From NCBI RefSeq assembly GCF_029690045.1, contig NZ_CP121464.1, forward strand, positions 4,278,001-4,342,000: a stretch of 64,000 nucleotides of DNA. The letters are read 5' to 3'. Each line of letters starts with the position of its first letter. Position 1 is the first letter of the stretch. This document shows, in pieces, positions 27,978 to 37,389 of the stretch. A program made the position numbers and the translations under genes. This stretch comes from Janthinobacterium rivuli (GTDB lineage: Bacteria > Pseudomonadota > Gammaproteobacteria > Burkholderiales > Burkholderiaceae_D). The notes below the pieces were generated by a model that did not search any database, was not told where the DNA came from, and worked only from the letters and a program-made list of their open reading frames with translations.

Positions 27978-29783
27978 ATGGAGGACTTGCTGCCGTATTT
28001 CGAACGCGAGCTGGTGATGCTGCGGCGACATTGCCGTGAGTTTGCCGAACGCTATCCGAGAATCGCCGGCAAATTGCACATGTCCGGCGAGTCTTGCGAA
28101 GATCCGCACGTCGAACACTTGATCGAATCGGTGGCCATGCTGGCGGCACGCATCTCGAAACGGCTCGATGACGACTATCCGCAATTTACCGAAGCCTTGT
28201 TCGAAGCCCTGTTTCCGCATTATCTGCGTCCCTTTCCATCGTGCACCATCGTGCACCAGTGCGCCCCGGCCGCTGGAACGGGTGTAGCGCACCTGCCGGC
28301 CGGCAGCGAAATGGACGCCACGCCTGTGCGCGGCGTGCGCTGCCGCTTCAAGACGGTCTACGCCATGACGACAGGCGCATCGGTACTGGAAAGCACGGTT
28401 TTCGATGCGATGATCAAGCCGCCGCCAGGCGTGCGCCTGCCCGCATCAGCCAGTTCCTCGCTGAACATCGGCATCCGGCATCTCGACGCGGCGCCCGCGT
28501 CACTGCGCGTTTTCATCGATGGCGAAGCTTCTTTTTCCGCCGCCTTGCGCGATGCCTTGTTCCTGCATGCAGTCTGCGCTTTTGTGTCCATCGACGCGGT
28601 GCAATGGATGACCTTGCCCGCCGTGCCGTTGACGCCCGTCGGCTTCGCCGACACGGATGCCTTGATACCGTTCGGTGCCCGCTCGCAGCCGGCCTACCGC
28701 ATCCTGAGCGAATATTTTGCGTATCCGGAAAAATTCAATTTCTTCGACATCGATATCGCGGCGCTGGGTGCGGCCCTGCCGCCTGGTTGCCAGCGCTTTA
28801 CCCTGCATCTGTGCATGGCCGGTTTGCGGCCCGATTGCGCTGCGGCGCGCATGCTGTCGAGCATTTCCAGCGACAACTTGAGGCTGGGCTGCAGTCCTGC
28901 CGTCAATCTCTTCCGCCAGGAAGGCGTGCCGATCGCCGTCACCCAGCAGAAAACCGACTACTCCGTGCTGGCCCATGCGACCCATGCCCATGGCTACGAA
29001 GTCGTCACTGTCGATGCGGTGCGTTTGCTGCGCCAACGTGGAGGCGAAAGCACGCTGACCGAATTTCGCCCACTGTACAGCCTGCGCCATGGCGAAGGGA
29101 CGGCGCAACAAGGACACTACTGGGTCGTGCGCCACGACATGGCTTTGGCCATCAACAGTCCTGGCCACGAAAAGAAAATCACGCTGGTCGACAGCGACTT
29201 CAATCCCTTGATCAACGAAAAAGCCAGCTTGTCGCTGTCGCTGACGTGCAGCAACCGTGACCTTCCGCTGTCGCTCAAATACGGCCAGCCGCAAGGAGAC
29301 TTGCAACCGTGCGGCGGCGGACCCGCACTGCACATGCTGCGACGCCCCAGCCAGCCGCGACGCTTTTCACAGGGCGCGGGCCTGCACTGGCGCCTGATTT
29401 CGCACCTGACGCTGAATCATCACGCGCTGGTCCAGGATGGCCTGCCGGCGCTGCGCGAAATGCTGACACTGTATGACCAGTCTCAATCGGCAAGCTCGCA
29501 ACGCCAGATCGGCGGCATCGTCGCGCTGGCGCACTCGCCGACCACGACATGGCTGCGGCACAAGCGCGGCACCTCGCTGGCGCATGGCGTGGAGGTGCGC
29601 ATCACGCTGGACGAAGAGGCGTTCGTCGGCACCAGCATGCACCTGTTTGTGCAGGTGATCGATCACTTCCTTGGGCTGTATGTGCAAATCAACAGTTTCA
29701 TCGAACTGGTGGTGCTGTCAGGGCAAAGCGGAGAGGAGCTGATCCGATGCAAACCAAGAAGCGGCCTGCAGAATCTGGTGTAA
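27978..29783 (+). CDS. tssF: Type VI secretion baseplate protein TssF
   Basis: A 601-residue protein starting MEDLLPYFERELVMLRRHCREFAERYPRIAGKL, followed by DPHVEHLIESVAMLAARISKRLDDDYPQFTEALFEALFPHYLRPFPS; both are diagnostic of TssF. It is the large wedge component of the phage-like baseplate and binds TssG and VgrG. Its 3' end overlaps tssG by 37 bases. Confidence 0.97.
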   Translation: MEDLLPYFERELVMLRRHCREFAERYPRIAGKLHMSGESCEDPHVEHLIESVAMLAARISKRLDDDYPQFTEALFEALFPHYLRPFPSCTIVHQCAPAAGTGVAHLPAGSEMDATPVRGVRCRFKTVYAMTTGASVLESTVFDAMIKPPPGVRLPASASSSLNIGIRHLDAAPASLRVFIDGEASFSAALRDALFLHAVCAFVSIDAVQWMTLPAVPLTPVGFADTDALIPFGARSQPAYRILSEYFAYPEKFNFFDIDIAALGAALPPGCQRFTLHLCMAGLRPDCAAARMLSSISSDNLRLGCSPAVNLFRQEGVPIAVTQQKTDYSVLAHATHAHGYEVVTVDAVRLLRQRGGESTLTEFRPLYSLRHGEGTAQQGHYWVVRHDMALAINSPGHEKKITLVDSDFNPLINEKASLSLSLTCSNRDLPLSLKYGQPQGDLQPCGGGPALHMLRRPSQPRRFSQGAGLHWRLISHLTLNHHALVQDGLPALREMLTLYDQSQSASSQRQIGGIVALAHSPTTTWLRHKRGTSLAHGVEVRITLDEEAFVGTSMHLFVQVIDHFLGLYVQINSFIELVVLSGQSGEELIRCKPRSGLQNLV

Positions 29784-30772
29784 TGCACCACTTGCTGACC
29801 GAGCCCTACCGCTACCAGTTCGTGCAGGCGGTGCGCATTCTGCTGTGCTGGCTACGTCGGCAAAACGTATCCCATGCGCAAGCCTTCGGCCAGGTGTTGC
29901 GCTTCAAGAACAGCTTGTCGCTGAGTTTTCCCGCCAGTGAAATCGAACAGCTCTCGCTCGACGAGAATGAACAGCTGGCCCTGATACCGACGTTCATGCG
30001 TTTTCTGGGCGTCGGCGGCACCTTGCCCTTGCACCACTCGGACCGCATCGCCGCCTACCGCTTGTCGAGCAAAGACGCTGGCGTCTCGGCCTTTCTCGAT
30101 ATCTTTTCGCACCGCATGCTCACGCTGTATTACCAGGCGTGGGAAAAGTATCGACTGGAATCCACGCTGCAGACCCAGGCCACGGATGTACAACTGCCTT
30201 TGCTGACGGCGCTGGCCGGCGTGCGGCGCGCTGCGCTGCCGCCGGGCGGCGAAGCTGATGCCGTGACGCAGGACGTCGCGGCCTGGTACGCGGGGCTGCT
30301 GCGCTGCCGCCCCGTCTCCGCGCAGGCGATTGGCCCTGTGCTGGCCGAATACTGCGGCGTCCCCGTCACCGTGCAGCAATTTGTCGGTGGCTGGGACTAT
30401 CTGGAAAAAAACCGCCGCAGCCTGCTCGGCAGCGTCAACTTTACCCTGGCGCGCGGCGCAACGCTTGGCCTGCGGCTGTGGCGCCAGGACATGCGCGTCT
30501 GCCTGCATATCGGCCCGCTCGATCCCGCTGGCCTGCAACGCTTCCTGCCGCGCAGCGCAGGCGCGGCGGCGCTGGCAAAGATGCTGGCGCTGTTTGGCGT
30601 ACCGGACTTGCAATATGAAGTGCGGCTGATACTGAGTCCGCCATGTATTACCCCCCTGCTCCTGAGCGCCAACCCGTCAGAAAGACGGCGCCTGGGCTGG
30701 ACGACGTTCTTGCAGACAGCACAAAACAAGGTCCGCGGCGCGGAAGTGCGTTATCTGCTGCAGCTGGCTTGA
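29747..30772 (+). CDS. tssG: Type VI secretion baseplate protein TssG
   Basis: A 341-residue protein. HHLLTEPYRYQFVQAVRILLCWL and VLRFKNSLSLSFPASEIEQL followed by FMRFLGVGGTLPLHHSDRI match TssG. It forms the TssF2G wedge. The start ATG at 29747 has a GAGGAG box nine bases upstream inside tssF. The open frame to 29549 is spurious overlap. Next comes the PAAR gene, 29 bases downstream. Confidence 0.95.
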   Translation: MQTKKRPAESGVMHHLLTEPYRYQFVQAVRILLCWLRRQNVSHAQAFGQVLRFKNSLSLSFPASEIEQLSLDENEQLALIPTFMRFLGVGGTLPLHHSDRIAAYRLSSKDAGVSAFLDIFSHRMLTLYYQAWEKYRLESTLQTQATDVQLPLLTALAGVRRAALPPGGEADAVTQDVAAWYAGLLRCRPVSAQAIGPVLAEYCGVPVTVQQFVGGWDYLEKNRRSLLGSVNFTLARGATLGLRLWRQDMRVCLHIGPLDPAGLQRFLPRSAGAAALAKMLALFGVPDLQYEVRLILSPPCITPLLLSANPSERRRLGWTTFLQTAQNKVRGAEVRYLLQLA

Positions 30773-30801
30773 GCAGTTCATCCCTGGAAAGCGAGGCAAG
30801 C

Positions 30802-31056
30802 ATGAAACATGCGGGACGCGGCGTCATCCGGCTTGGAGACGCAACCGATCACGGCGGCAAGGTCACCAGCGCGTCGTCTGGCAGCACCGTGATGGGAAAG
30901 ACGGCGGCGCTGGCCGATGACACCACGTTCTGCCCCAAGTGCAAGGGCAGCTTTGCCATCACCCCGGATGGCGCCGGCGCAAAGCACATGGGCAAGCCCT
31001 ACGCCTATGACGGCGATGCCACCGCCTGTGGCGCTCATCTGATCACATCGCTTTAA
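30802..31056 (+). CDS. PAAR-domain T6SS spike tip protein
   Basis: An 84-residue protein, MKHAGRGVIRLGDATDHGGKVTSAS onward, with HGG and the terminal CGAHLITSL. It fits a compact stand-alone PAAR cone that caps the VgrG spike; His and Cys residues (DDTTFCPKCKGS and the last CGAH) could hold the zinc. It lies just ahead of vgrG. The frame is open further upstream but the start at 30802 gives the complete PAAR fold. Confidence 0.92.
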   Translation: MKHAGRGVIRLGDATDHGGKVTSASSGSTVMGKTAALADDTTFCPKCKGSFAITPDGAGAKHMGKPYAYDGDATACGAHLITSL

Positions 31057-31068
31057 CGGAGGCAAGCC

Positions 31069-33663
31069 ATGCATGCAAGCATCCAGGCGGCACTGTCGGC
31101 TTTCGACCTCGCCGCGCAAGAACGGCGCCTGCTGAAAATCGACTTCCCCCATGCAGATGGGCCGGTCGGCGCCATCCTGCTGGTCAATTCGCTGAGCGGC
31201 ACGGAAGAGGTGTCGCGCGACTTCCGTTTCGAGGCCGAACTGCTGTCCGATGATGCGCACATCGCGCTCAAGGCCATGCTGGGCCGCATGGCGACCATTT
31301 CCATGGTGCGCGACGATGGCACGCTGCGCTACTTTAACGGCTATGTGGGCGAGTTTTGCCTGCTGCGCGCCGACGGCGGCTTTGCGTGGTACCGCATGGT
31401 GCTGCAACCATGGCTGGCCTTCGCCCGGCTGCGCCAGGACAATGTGTCCTTTCATGGCCAAAGCGTGATGCAGCTGACCGAAACGACCTTTGCCCACTAC
31501 GAACAGCGCGACTGGAAAACCAGCATCCACGGCGACGACCCGCAAATCACCTGCGCCAATCAGCACAATGAAACCGACTACAACCACCTGCACCGGCGCT
31601 GGGAGGCGCTGGGCTGGCATTACTGGTACGAGCACCGCGCCGATGGCCATACGCTTTGGCTCGCGGACAACAGCACCCTGGCGGACATGATCGCCACGGT
31701 GTCGGGCGACGGCGCCATGCGTTTTCACTCCGAATCGGGCTCCATGGAAGACGATGGTTTGCAACAGTGGCAAGCCGTGCGCCGGATCGGCTCCGGGCAA
31801 ATGACACTGGCCAGTTTCGACTATAAAAATCCCCAGCCACGCCTTGCCAGCGGCTACTCCCTGAATCGCCAGGGTGATGTATTTGCCCACGAACTGTACG
31901 AAAACACGGGCGCCTATGGTTATAAGGATGTCGATGCCGGGGAAGCTCTGGCCCAACGCCGCGTGGAGGAAAGCGACCATTTGCGCCAGTATTTCGAGGC
32001 GGCCGGCAATCACCGTGGCGCGCAGCCAGGCCTTTGTTTCCGGCTCGATGGCCATTTCAGCGCCGAGGAAAAACGCTATCAGCCGGGCCAGGAGCGCCCG
32101 GACAGCATCGCGGAACGCGAATACCTGATTTTGTCAGCCGAGCATAGCGCCAGCAATAATTATCAGATTGGCCCCAGCGCGCCCTCGCACTATGCGAACA
32201 AACTGGTGTGCGTACGCCGGGACATCCGCTGGCGCCCGGGCCGTGGCTACAACAGCACGCCGTGCGTGGTTGCGGGTGTGCAGACGGCGCTGGTGGTCGG
32301 GCCGGCCGGGGAGGAAATCCATACCGATGCACTGGGGCGCATCCGCCTGCAATTTCACTGGGACCGCCTGGGTACATTCGATGAGCGCAGCTCGCCATGG
32401 ATACGAGTCATGATGCCGATGGCGGGTCCGCAAATGGGACAGATCGCCTTGCCGCGCGTGGGCCAGGAAGTCGTCGTGCAATTCCAGGACGGCAATATCG
32501 ACCATCCCATCGTCATCGGCGTCGTCTACAACAGCGCCAATCCGCCGCCGTGGCAGCTGCCGCAGCAACGTGCCTTGTCCGGCTTGCGCAGCCGCGAACT
32601 GGGCGCCCGCAGCGCCAACCACCTTGTACTCGACGATACCAAGGGCGCGATCCAGGCGCAGCTGCGCAGCGAGCACCAGGATAGCCGTCTGTCATTGGGC
32701 AACATCACCCGCATCGACGACAACGCCGGCCGCAAGGAAGCGCGCGGCGTGGGCTTTGAATTGGCCAGCAACGCCTGGGGCGCCTTGCGCGCAGCCAAAG
32801 GCATGCTGATCACCACAGAAACATCAACAGGAACGGGATCAGTCAAACAGCTCGACGAAACACAGGCCCGCCTGGCGCAGGCACGCCAGCTGCAGCAAGG
32901 CCTGGCCGGCATGGCCGTCGACGCGGGTGCGCAAGACAGCGCAGCACAACAGGGCGCCGTCGCCGAGTCCATCCAGCGGCAAAACGCCGCGATCAAGGGC
33001 GCCGGCGGCGATTTTCCCGAGCTGTCCGAAGCGCATTTGCTGCTGGCCAGCCCGGCCGGCATCGAGCTGAGCACGGCCCAGTCCATGCACCTGGCCGCCA
33101 GCGAGCATGTGGCGCTCAGCAGCAGCAAGCATATTTCACTCGCCAGCGGCGACAGCATGTTTGCCAGCATCGCCAGGAGCTTCAGCCTGTTCGTGCACAA
33201 GGCCGGCATGAAACTGATCGCGGCCAGCGGCAAGGTGTCCATCCAGGCCCACAGCGACGAGGTGGAAATCCTCGCCCAGAAAGTCTTGTCGCTGATCAGC
33301 GAAGCGGACTGGGTCAACATCAAGGGCAAGAAAGGCGTACGCCTGCACGGCGCCAACCACATGCTGGAAATCAGCGACAAGGTGCAATTCTTCACCTCGT
33401 CCCCTGTGCTCTTCAACGGCAACCTGGAAACCCTGGCGCCGAAGAGCGTGTCGCAGGAATTTAATGAACGGCCACACAGCAGTTTTGATCAGGAAGTCTT
33501 GCTGGTGAATGCCGACGATACGCCAGCCGTTGGAATTGCGTTTGAAATACTGCGCGATGACGGCAACATGGCCGGCAAAAGCGCGGAAGACGGTTCCACG
33601 CAATTACAAAAATCCACCGGCATGGATAGTTACATCATTCGCTATAAGGGAGAACTGCCATGA
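31069..33663 (+). CDS. vgrG: VgrG spike protein with DUF2345 and C-terminal adaptor-like domain
   Basis: An 864-residue VgrG. The gp27-like base comes first (EVSRDFRFEAELLSDD, later DYNHLHRRWEALGWHYWYEH). The gp5-like OB region has IRLQFHWDRLGTFDERSSPWIRVMMPMAG and VVVQFQDGNIDHPIVIGVVYN. A DUF2345 beta-helix region follows (LLLASPAGIELSTAQSMHLAAS). The last 70 residues (DQEVLLVNADDTPAVGIAFEILRDDG) read as a small beta-sandwich, transthyretin-like extension, of a kind that recruits a specific effector. Its stop overlaps the effector start by four bases. Confidence 0.96.
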   Translation: MHASIQAALSAFDLAAQERRLLKIDFPHADGPVGAILLVNSLSGTEEVSRDFRFEAELLSDDAHIALKAMLGRMATISMVRDDGTLRYFNGYVGEFCLLRADGGFAWYRMVLQPWLAFARLRQDNVSFHGQSVMQLTETTFAHYEQRDWKTSIHGDDPQITCANQHNETDYNHLHRRWEALGWHYWYEHRADGHTLWLADNSTLADMIATVSGDGAMRFHSESGSMEDDGLQQWQAVRRIGSGQMTLASFDYKNPQPRLASGYSLNRQGDVFAHELYENTGAYGYKDVDAGEALAQRRVEESDHLRQYFEAAGNHRGAQPGLCFRLDGHFSAEEKRYQPGQERPDSIAEREYLILSAEHSASNNYQIGPSAPSHYANKLVCVRRDIRWRPGRGYNSTPCVVAGVQTALVVGPAGEEIHTDALGRIRLQFHWDRLGTFDERSSPWIRVMMPMAGPQMGQIALPRVGQEVVVQFQDGNIDHPIVIGVVYNSANPPPWQLPQQRALSGLRSRELGARSANHLVLDDTKGAIQAQLRSEHQDSRLSLGNITRIDDNAGRKEARGVGFELASNAWGALRAAKGMLITTETSTGTGSVKQLDETQARLAQARQLQQGLAGMAVDAGAQDSAAQQGAVAESIQRQNAAIKGAGGDFPELSEAHLLLASPAGIELSTAQSMHLAASEHVALSSSKHISLASGDSMFASIARSFSLFVHKAGMKLIAASGKVSIQAHSDEVEILAQKVLSLISEADWVNIKGKKGVRLHGANHMLEISDKVQFFTSSPVLFNGNLETLAPKSVSQEFNERPHSSFDQEVLLVNADDTPAVGIAFEILRDDGNMAGKSAEDGSTQLQKSTGMDSYIIRYKGELP

Positions 33664-35513
33664 GCAAATGTGATGACTTGAATAACCGCGGCAATCATCC
33701 TGAGAAGTTTGGTCAAGGCGTAGGAGGCTGGGCAGAACTCGCTGTTTCGATGACGGAAACAAAAGATACCGCCCGACATGACGTCACCCTACCGCCAGGA
33801 AAGGTAATTCCTGTCATTTTCCTGCCAGGCGTGATGGGTAGCAATCTAAGGATGAGCAAGGTTCGCCAGGAAGAATTGGGCCGTCCAGACAATCGGGCCT
33901 GGCGGCCAGACGATATGATGGGTGCGGGAGGCAAGGCCGCTGTCCTCACAAACAATGGCTTGGGTGGCTGGTTCAAAGATGCGTCGCCACGGCAGCGTCA
34001 ATTGGTGTTTGATCCCAATGAAACCGAAGTGGAATACTACCATTACACCGAAAGCAACAGTCGTTTTGATCCAGATGGTGCGGAAACCAAGGCTGCAGAT
34101 GCGCGGCATCAAAATGTGCCAGACAGTTTTACACCTATTCCTCCTTTAATGGGAACCAACAGGATCGCGACAACAACACGTCCGAATCAAGGTAAAGCCT
34201 GCTCGTATCAAAGTCCAGCACAAATAGCCCGTTGGAGAGGATGGAGTGAAGTGTTATTTGCTGGTGCGTACGGAACAATGTTGCGGGCAGCCGAATTGCA
34301 TCTCAATAATATGATTTTCGACGGTAAGCCACATCCTCTCTGGCGTCAAACAAGTGGCCTTGGCGCACTGCTTTTGCAAGATCCAACAAATTTTGGCGCG
34401 TCATCTGGCAAAGCCATTAATGTCAACGACTTGAAGAAAATTTCGCCCTGTTGGTATCCAGTGCACGCGATGGGCTACAACTTTATAAAGAGCAATGGTG
34501 AATCTGCCATCATCATTGCAAAGAGACTACGCGGCCTGGTCAAAGGCTACCAGGAACGCGGATTCAAATGTAACGAAGTCATCATCGTCACGCATAGCAT
34601 GGGGGGCTTGCTGGCCCGTGCATTGATACACCCCAGCTATGGGAAGATGCTTGATGATAAAGATGTGAAAATTCTGGGAATTTATCACAACGTGATGCCA
34701 ACCATTGGTGCCGCAGGGGCATATAAACGCATGCGTTTTGGCTTTCAGGAAAGAGAAGGTTCTATAGCAGAAATAGAAGCCAGCATTCTAGGCATCGACG
34801 GTGCGCACGCAACCGCCATTCTGGCAAACGCACCGGCGCCACTGGAAATGATGCCAGGCGCGGCATATGGCCAGGATTGGCTGAAAATTGTGGATGCACA
34901 GGATAAAATTCTATGGAGCTGGCCTCGCGATAAGGCCACTGCACTGGAGAGCATTTACCTTCAGCCACCCAATGCGTGGTGGAGGCTAATCAATCCAAAC
35001 TGGGTAAATCCCGCAGACATCCCTCGTGAAAAAGGTGGCGGCATAGAAAAAACAATGAGGCGAATAAAAAACGCCGCAGAATTCTTCTCATCCATAGAGA
35101 AAACCTTCCATACAAATACTTACGCAAGCTATTGTTCATCCAGAAACTTTTTAAGTTACGGTGATGTGGTATTTAAATTAATTGAAGGTCTTCACAGTGG
35201 TTCAAATGACCCCTGGAATAAATTCGAGCCGTTACCTGAAAAATGGAAACTACTTGAAGATGATGCAAAGGGACAACTCTTGGTCCAGGCCGGAGGTAAA
35301 TTCTTAAAGTTAAAGCTACAGCCAGCCAGTGCACGTGGTGATGGAACGGTGCCGTCAGACCGTTCTGCCCGGCACATCGCAGGCACACTTTTCGTACATG
35401 GCATGGCGGAAGCGAATGGTTATGACCACCAGAACAGCTATGCCGATACAAATGTAATGGCATCCATGCTGTATTCCATCGTACAAATTGCCAAGACGGC
35501 AAAATGGGATTAA
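33660..35513 (+). CDS. Putative T6SS lipase effector (Tle-type, LCAT-like alpha/beta hydrolase)
   Basis: A 617-residue protein without signal peptide. VIPVIFLPGVMGSNLRMSK fits the oxyanion strand of LCAT-like hydrolases; IVTHSMGGLLARAL holds the nucleophile elbow with Ser313. RGDGTVPSDRSARHI has the LCAT-type GDGTVP block with Asp561, and YDHQNSY offers His590. The elbow reads T-H-S-M-G, so the usual first Gly is Thr. It is translationally coupled to vgrG and followed by a Tli4-like gene, fitting a phospholipase effector delivered by this VgrG. The AT-richer bases suggest transfer. Exact Tle class not certain. Confidence 0.85.
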   Translation: MSKCDDLNNRGNHPEKFGQGVGGWAELAVSMTETKDTARHDVTLPPGKVIPVIFLPGVMGSNLRMSKVRQEELGRPDNRAWRPDDMMGAGGKAAVLTNNGLGGWFKDASPRQRQLVFDPNETEVEYYHYTESNSRFDPDGAETKAADARHQNVPDSFTPIPPLMGTNRIATTTRPNQGKACSYQSPAQIARWRGWSEVLFAGAYGTMLRAAELHLNNMIFDGKPHPLWRQTSGLGALLLQDPTNFGASSGKAINVNDLKKISPCWYPVHAMGYNFIKSNGESAIIIAKRLRGLVKGYQERGFKCNEVIIVTHSMGGLLARALIHPSYGKMLDDKDVKILGIYHNVMPTIGAAGAYKRMRFGFQEREGSIAEIEASILGIDGAHATAILANAPAPLEMMPGAAYGQDWLKIVDAQDKILWSWPRDKATALESIYLQPPNAWWRLINPNWVNPADIPREKGGGIEKTMRRIKNAAEFFSSIEKTFHTNTYASYCSSRNFLSYGDVVFKLIEGLHSGSNDPWNKFEPLPEKWKLLEDDAKGQLLVQAGGKFLKLKLQPASARGDGTVPSDRSARHIAGTLFVHGMAEANGYDHQNSYADTNVMASMLYSIVQIAKTAKWD

Positions 35514-35516
35514 TCC

Positions 35517-36644
35517 ATGAATAATAAGATAAAAAAAACAATTTTTCTCACGATCACAGTTATTGCGATGGGATTTCTATCCGTCTACGCGAAAAAAAAT
35601 TCAGCCAAGGAGATCATAATGCCTGAAAATTTCAAACTCAGCAAACGCCTGGAAACACTATTTTTAAAAACAAAAATTGTATGCTTCGGGCGCTATGCCC
35701 TAGAGGTTCCGCGAGAAGTGCAGTTGATATCAGGAGGAACAACACTCCTTTCGGAAATCAAGACCATACAAGGTGGAATAATAGAAAAAAACGAACGCAT
35801 AGCAGAAGAAATTGAAAAAATAAAAAAAAGTGATCCAACATCTGAAATTACATACAATGGAAAAGGGCCAATAGAAAATAGCTGGCAACTTCAATATTAT
35901 GATGGGAAATTTTCCAAGGAAGATGGTGATCTATTCTTCAAGACCTACGTCATAAAAGGAAGCCATATATTTATTCTTGACGGATCAAGAAGAAAAGATG
36001 AAACAATAGCAGATGCCACACGAAATCAAATGGTCCGCGCTAACAACTTACGTCTGCGCGATGAAAATGAAGTTCCCAAGGAGCCTGGCTATTGCATCAA
36101 AAATGGTTTTATGAGTGACAACAAATATGATAGCCAGGAAATGGCGGATGCAGGCCTGTATTTCCCCAGCTTTCCAGACGTGACTTTTTCCATCACTGCG
36201 AATAAAAATGCATACGGCGACTATCCTCCTGCTGAATATGATGCAAAAGTACGTGGGAAATTATCATTACTTGCTCGTATCCAGGAAGCAAAAGACCAGC
36301 AAGGCAAGAACTACCCTCCTCGTACTCTGCTACGCGAGGGCAAGCGTGACGTGCAGCACTGGCATGGCGAGGAATCGTTGATACGGCGTACCGATGGCGT
36401 GCATGATTTTGAATGGACACTGGTGGGTACGCCGCGCGATATCGCCTATCCAGCGGTATTGGAGGCATCCATGTACACCAAAGTCGCCCACAACATGGTC
36501 GGCGCCGCCGAAGCCGCGTCACTGACCGACGAAGAGGCCATCGCCTTGTGGGACAAGCTGCTGTCCGGCTTGAAGTTCCGGGTGAAAGTGCCGGGTGCGC
36601 CGCCGGGTTCGTACTATATCGATCCCGACAAGCCGGCGCAGTGA
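35517..36644 (+). CDS. T6SS immunity protein, Tli4-like
   Basis: A 375-residue protein with an N-terminal membrane/signal segment (IFLTITVIAMGFLSVYA) and a mature part starting in the periplasm. KTKIVCFGRYALEVPREVQLISGG is the typical N-terminal block of the Tli4 family, and DFEWTLVGTPRDIAYPAVLEASMYT belongs to the C-terminal domain. It should neutralise the lipase encoded just upstream, from which it is separated by three bases. The first 800 bases are very AT-rich and the last 300 match the chromosome, giving a mosaic gene. Confidence 0.87.
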   Translation: MNNKIKKTIFLTITVIAMGFLSVYAKKNSAKEIIMPENFKLSKRLETLFLKTKIVCFGRYALEVPREVQLISGGTTLLSEIKTIQGGIIEKNERIAEEIEKIKKSDPTSEITYNGKGPIENSWQLQYYDGKFSKEDGDLFFKTYVIKGSHIFILDGSRRKDETIADATRNQMVRANNLRLRDENEVPKEPGYCIKNGFMSDNKYDSQEMADAGLYFPSFPDVTFSITANKNAYGDYPPAEYDAKVRGKLSLLARIQEAKDQQGKNYPPRTLLREGKRDVQHWHGEESLIRRTDGVHDFEWTLVGTPRDIAYPAVLEASMYTKVAHNMVGAAEAASLTDEEAIALWDKLLSGLKFRVKVPGAPPGSYYIDPDKPAQ

Positions 36645-36716
36645 CAGCTGGATCAGCTCATGCTGGCGCCATGCCAGCCATTGCGCTAGCATGATCCTTT
36701 TGCCCCGAAAGCGTCC

Positions 36717-37196
36717 ATGCCCATCACCCTGCGCCCCGCCCTGCCCCTTGACATCGACGCCCTGTGGGCTCTGCGCACGGTGGCCGTGCGCGTCGGTTGC
36801 GCCACGCATTATGCGCCGGAGCAAATTACTGTGTGGACGGCCTCGCCTGTACCGCCAGCGTATGCCGCCATGCTGGCTGCGGGTGGCGGCATCGTGGCGA
36901 TGCAGGACGAGGCCATTGCCGGCTACGCCATGCTGGATGTAGATAAACATGAAGTAGACGCTGTCTTTGTGGATCCCGCGCGCGCGGGACTCGGCATCGG
37001 CAAGCGCCTGCTGGCGGCGCTGGAAGACCTGGCGCGCGGGCGCGGCATTGCGCGCCTGCACCTGTCCGCGTCGCTGAACGCCGTGCCGTTTTACGCGGCG
37101 GCCGGCTTTACGGCCTTGCGCGAGGAAGCGTATGCACACCCCAGCGGCATCAGCCTGGCCAGCGTGGCGATGGAAAAGGCGCTGGAGGCCGCCTGA
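36717..37196 (+). CDS. GNAT family N-acetyltransferase
   Basis: A 159-residue protein. MPITLRPALPLDIDALWALRTVAV opens the fold, and VDAVFVDPARAGLGIGKRLLAALEDLARGRG is the acetyl-CoA binding region with the Q/R-x-x-G-x-G/A pattern. LHLSASLNAVPFYAAAGF is the typical C-terminal block. The acetyl acceptor is unknown. Its GC-rich composition marks the end of the transferred effector region. It is convergent with the small-gene string, ending four bases from it. Confidence 0.88.
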   Translation: MPITLRPALPLDIDALWALRTVAVRVGCATHYAPEQITVWTASPVPPAYAAMLAAGGGIVAMQDEAIAGYAMLDVDKHEVDAVFVDPARAGLGIGKRLLAALEDLARGRGIARLHLSASLNAVPFYAAAGFTALREEAYAHPSGISLASVAMEKALEAA

Positions 37197-37200
37197 GCCG

Positions 37201-37389
37201 TCAATCTTTTGTAGCCGCAGCTTCGGACTCGGCCAGGCATTGCTGCAGCTTCGCGATCAGGGCGCGCACTTCGTCGTCGCCCAGGTCCAGCGGGTCGCCC
37301 TGCGCGCCGACGGCGATCAGGCAGATGGCCGAGCCGTCGTACCAGGCGTCGAGGCGTTCCTTGCCCTCATTCATATTGCTCTGACTCAT
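37201..37389 (-). CDS. Small hypothetical protein, 62 aa
   Basis: A 62-residue acidic protein (MSQSNMNEGKERLDAWYDGSAICLIAV onward, ending LQQCLAESEAAATKD). It overlaps the DUF2750 gene by 23 bases and is the last of the overlapping string behind sulP. No family was recognised. The compact position and coherent composition support it as a gene. Confidence 0.65.
   Translation of the reverse strand: MSQSNMNEGKERLDAWYDGSAICLIAVGAQGDPLDLGDDEVRALIAKLQQCLAESEAAATKD

Noticed and set aside
27804..28292. N-terminal extension of tssK to 28292
   Set aside because: It would overlap tssF by more than 300 bases, and the TssK fold begins at 27803 with a good ribosome site.
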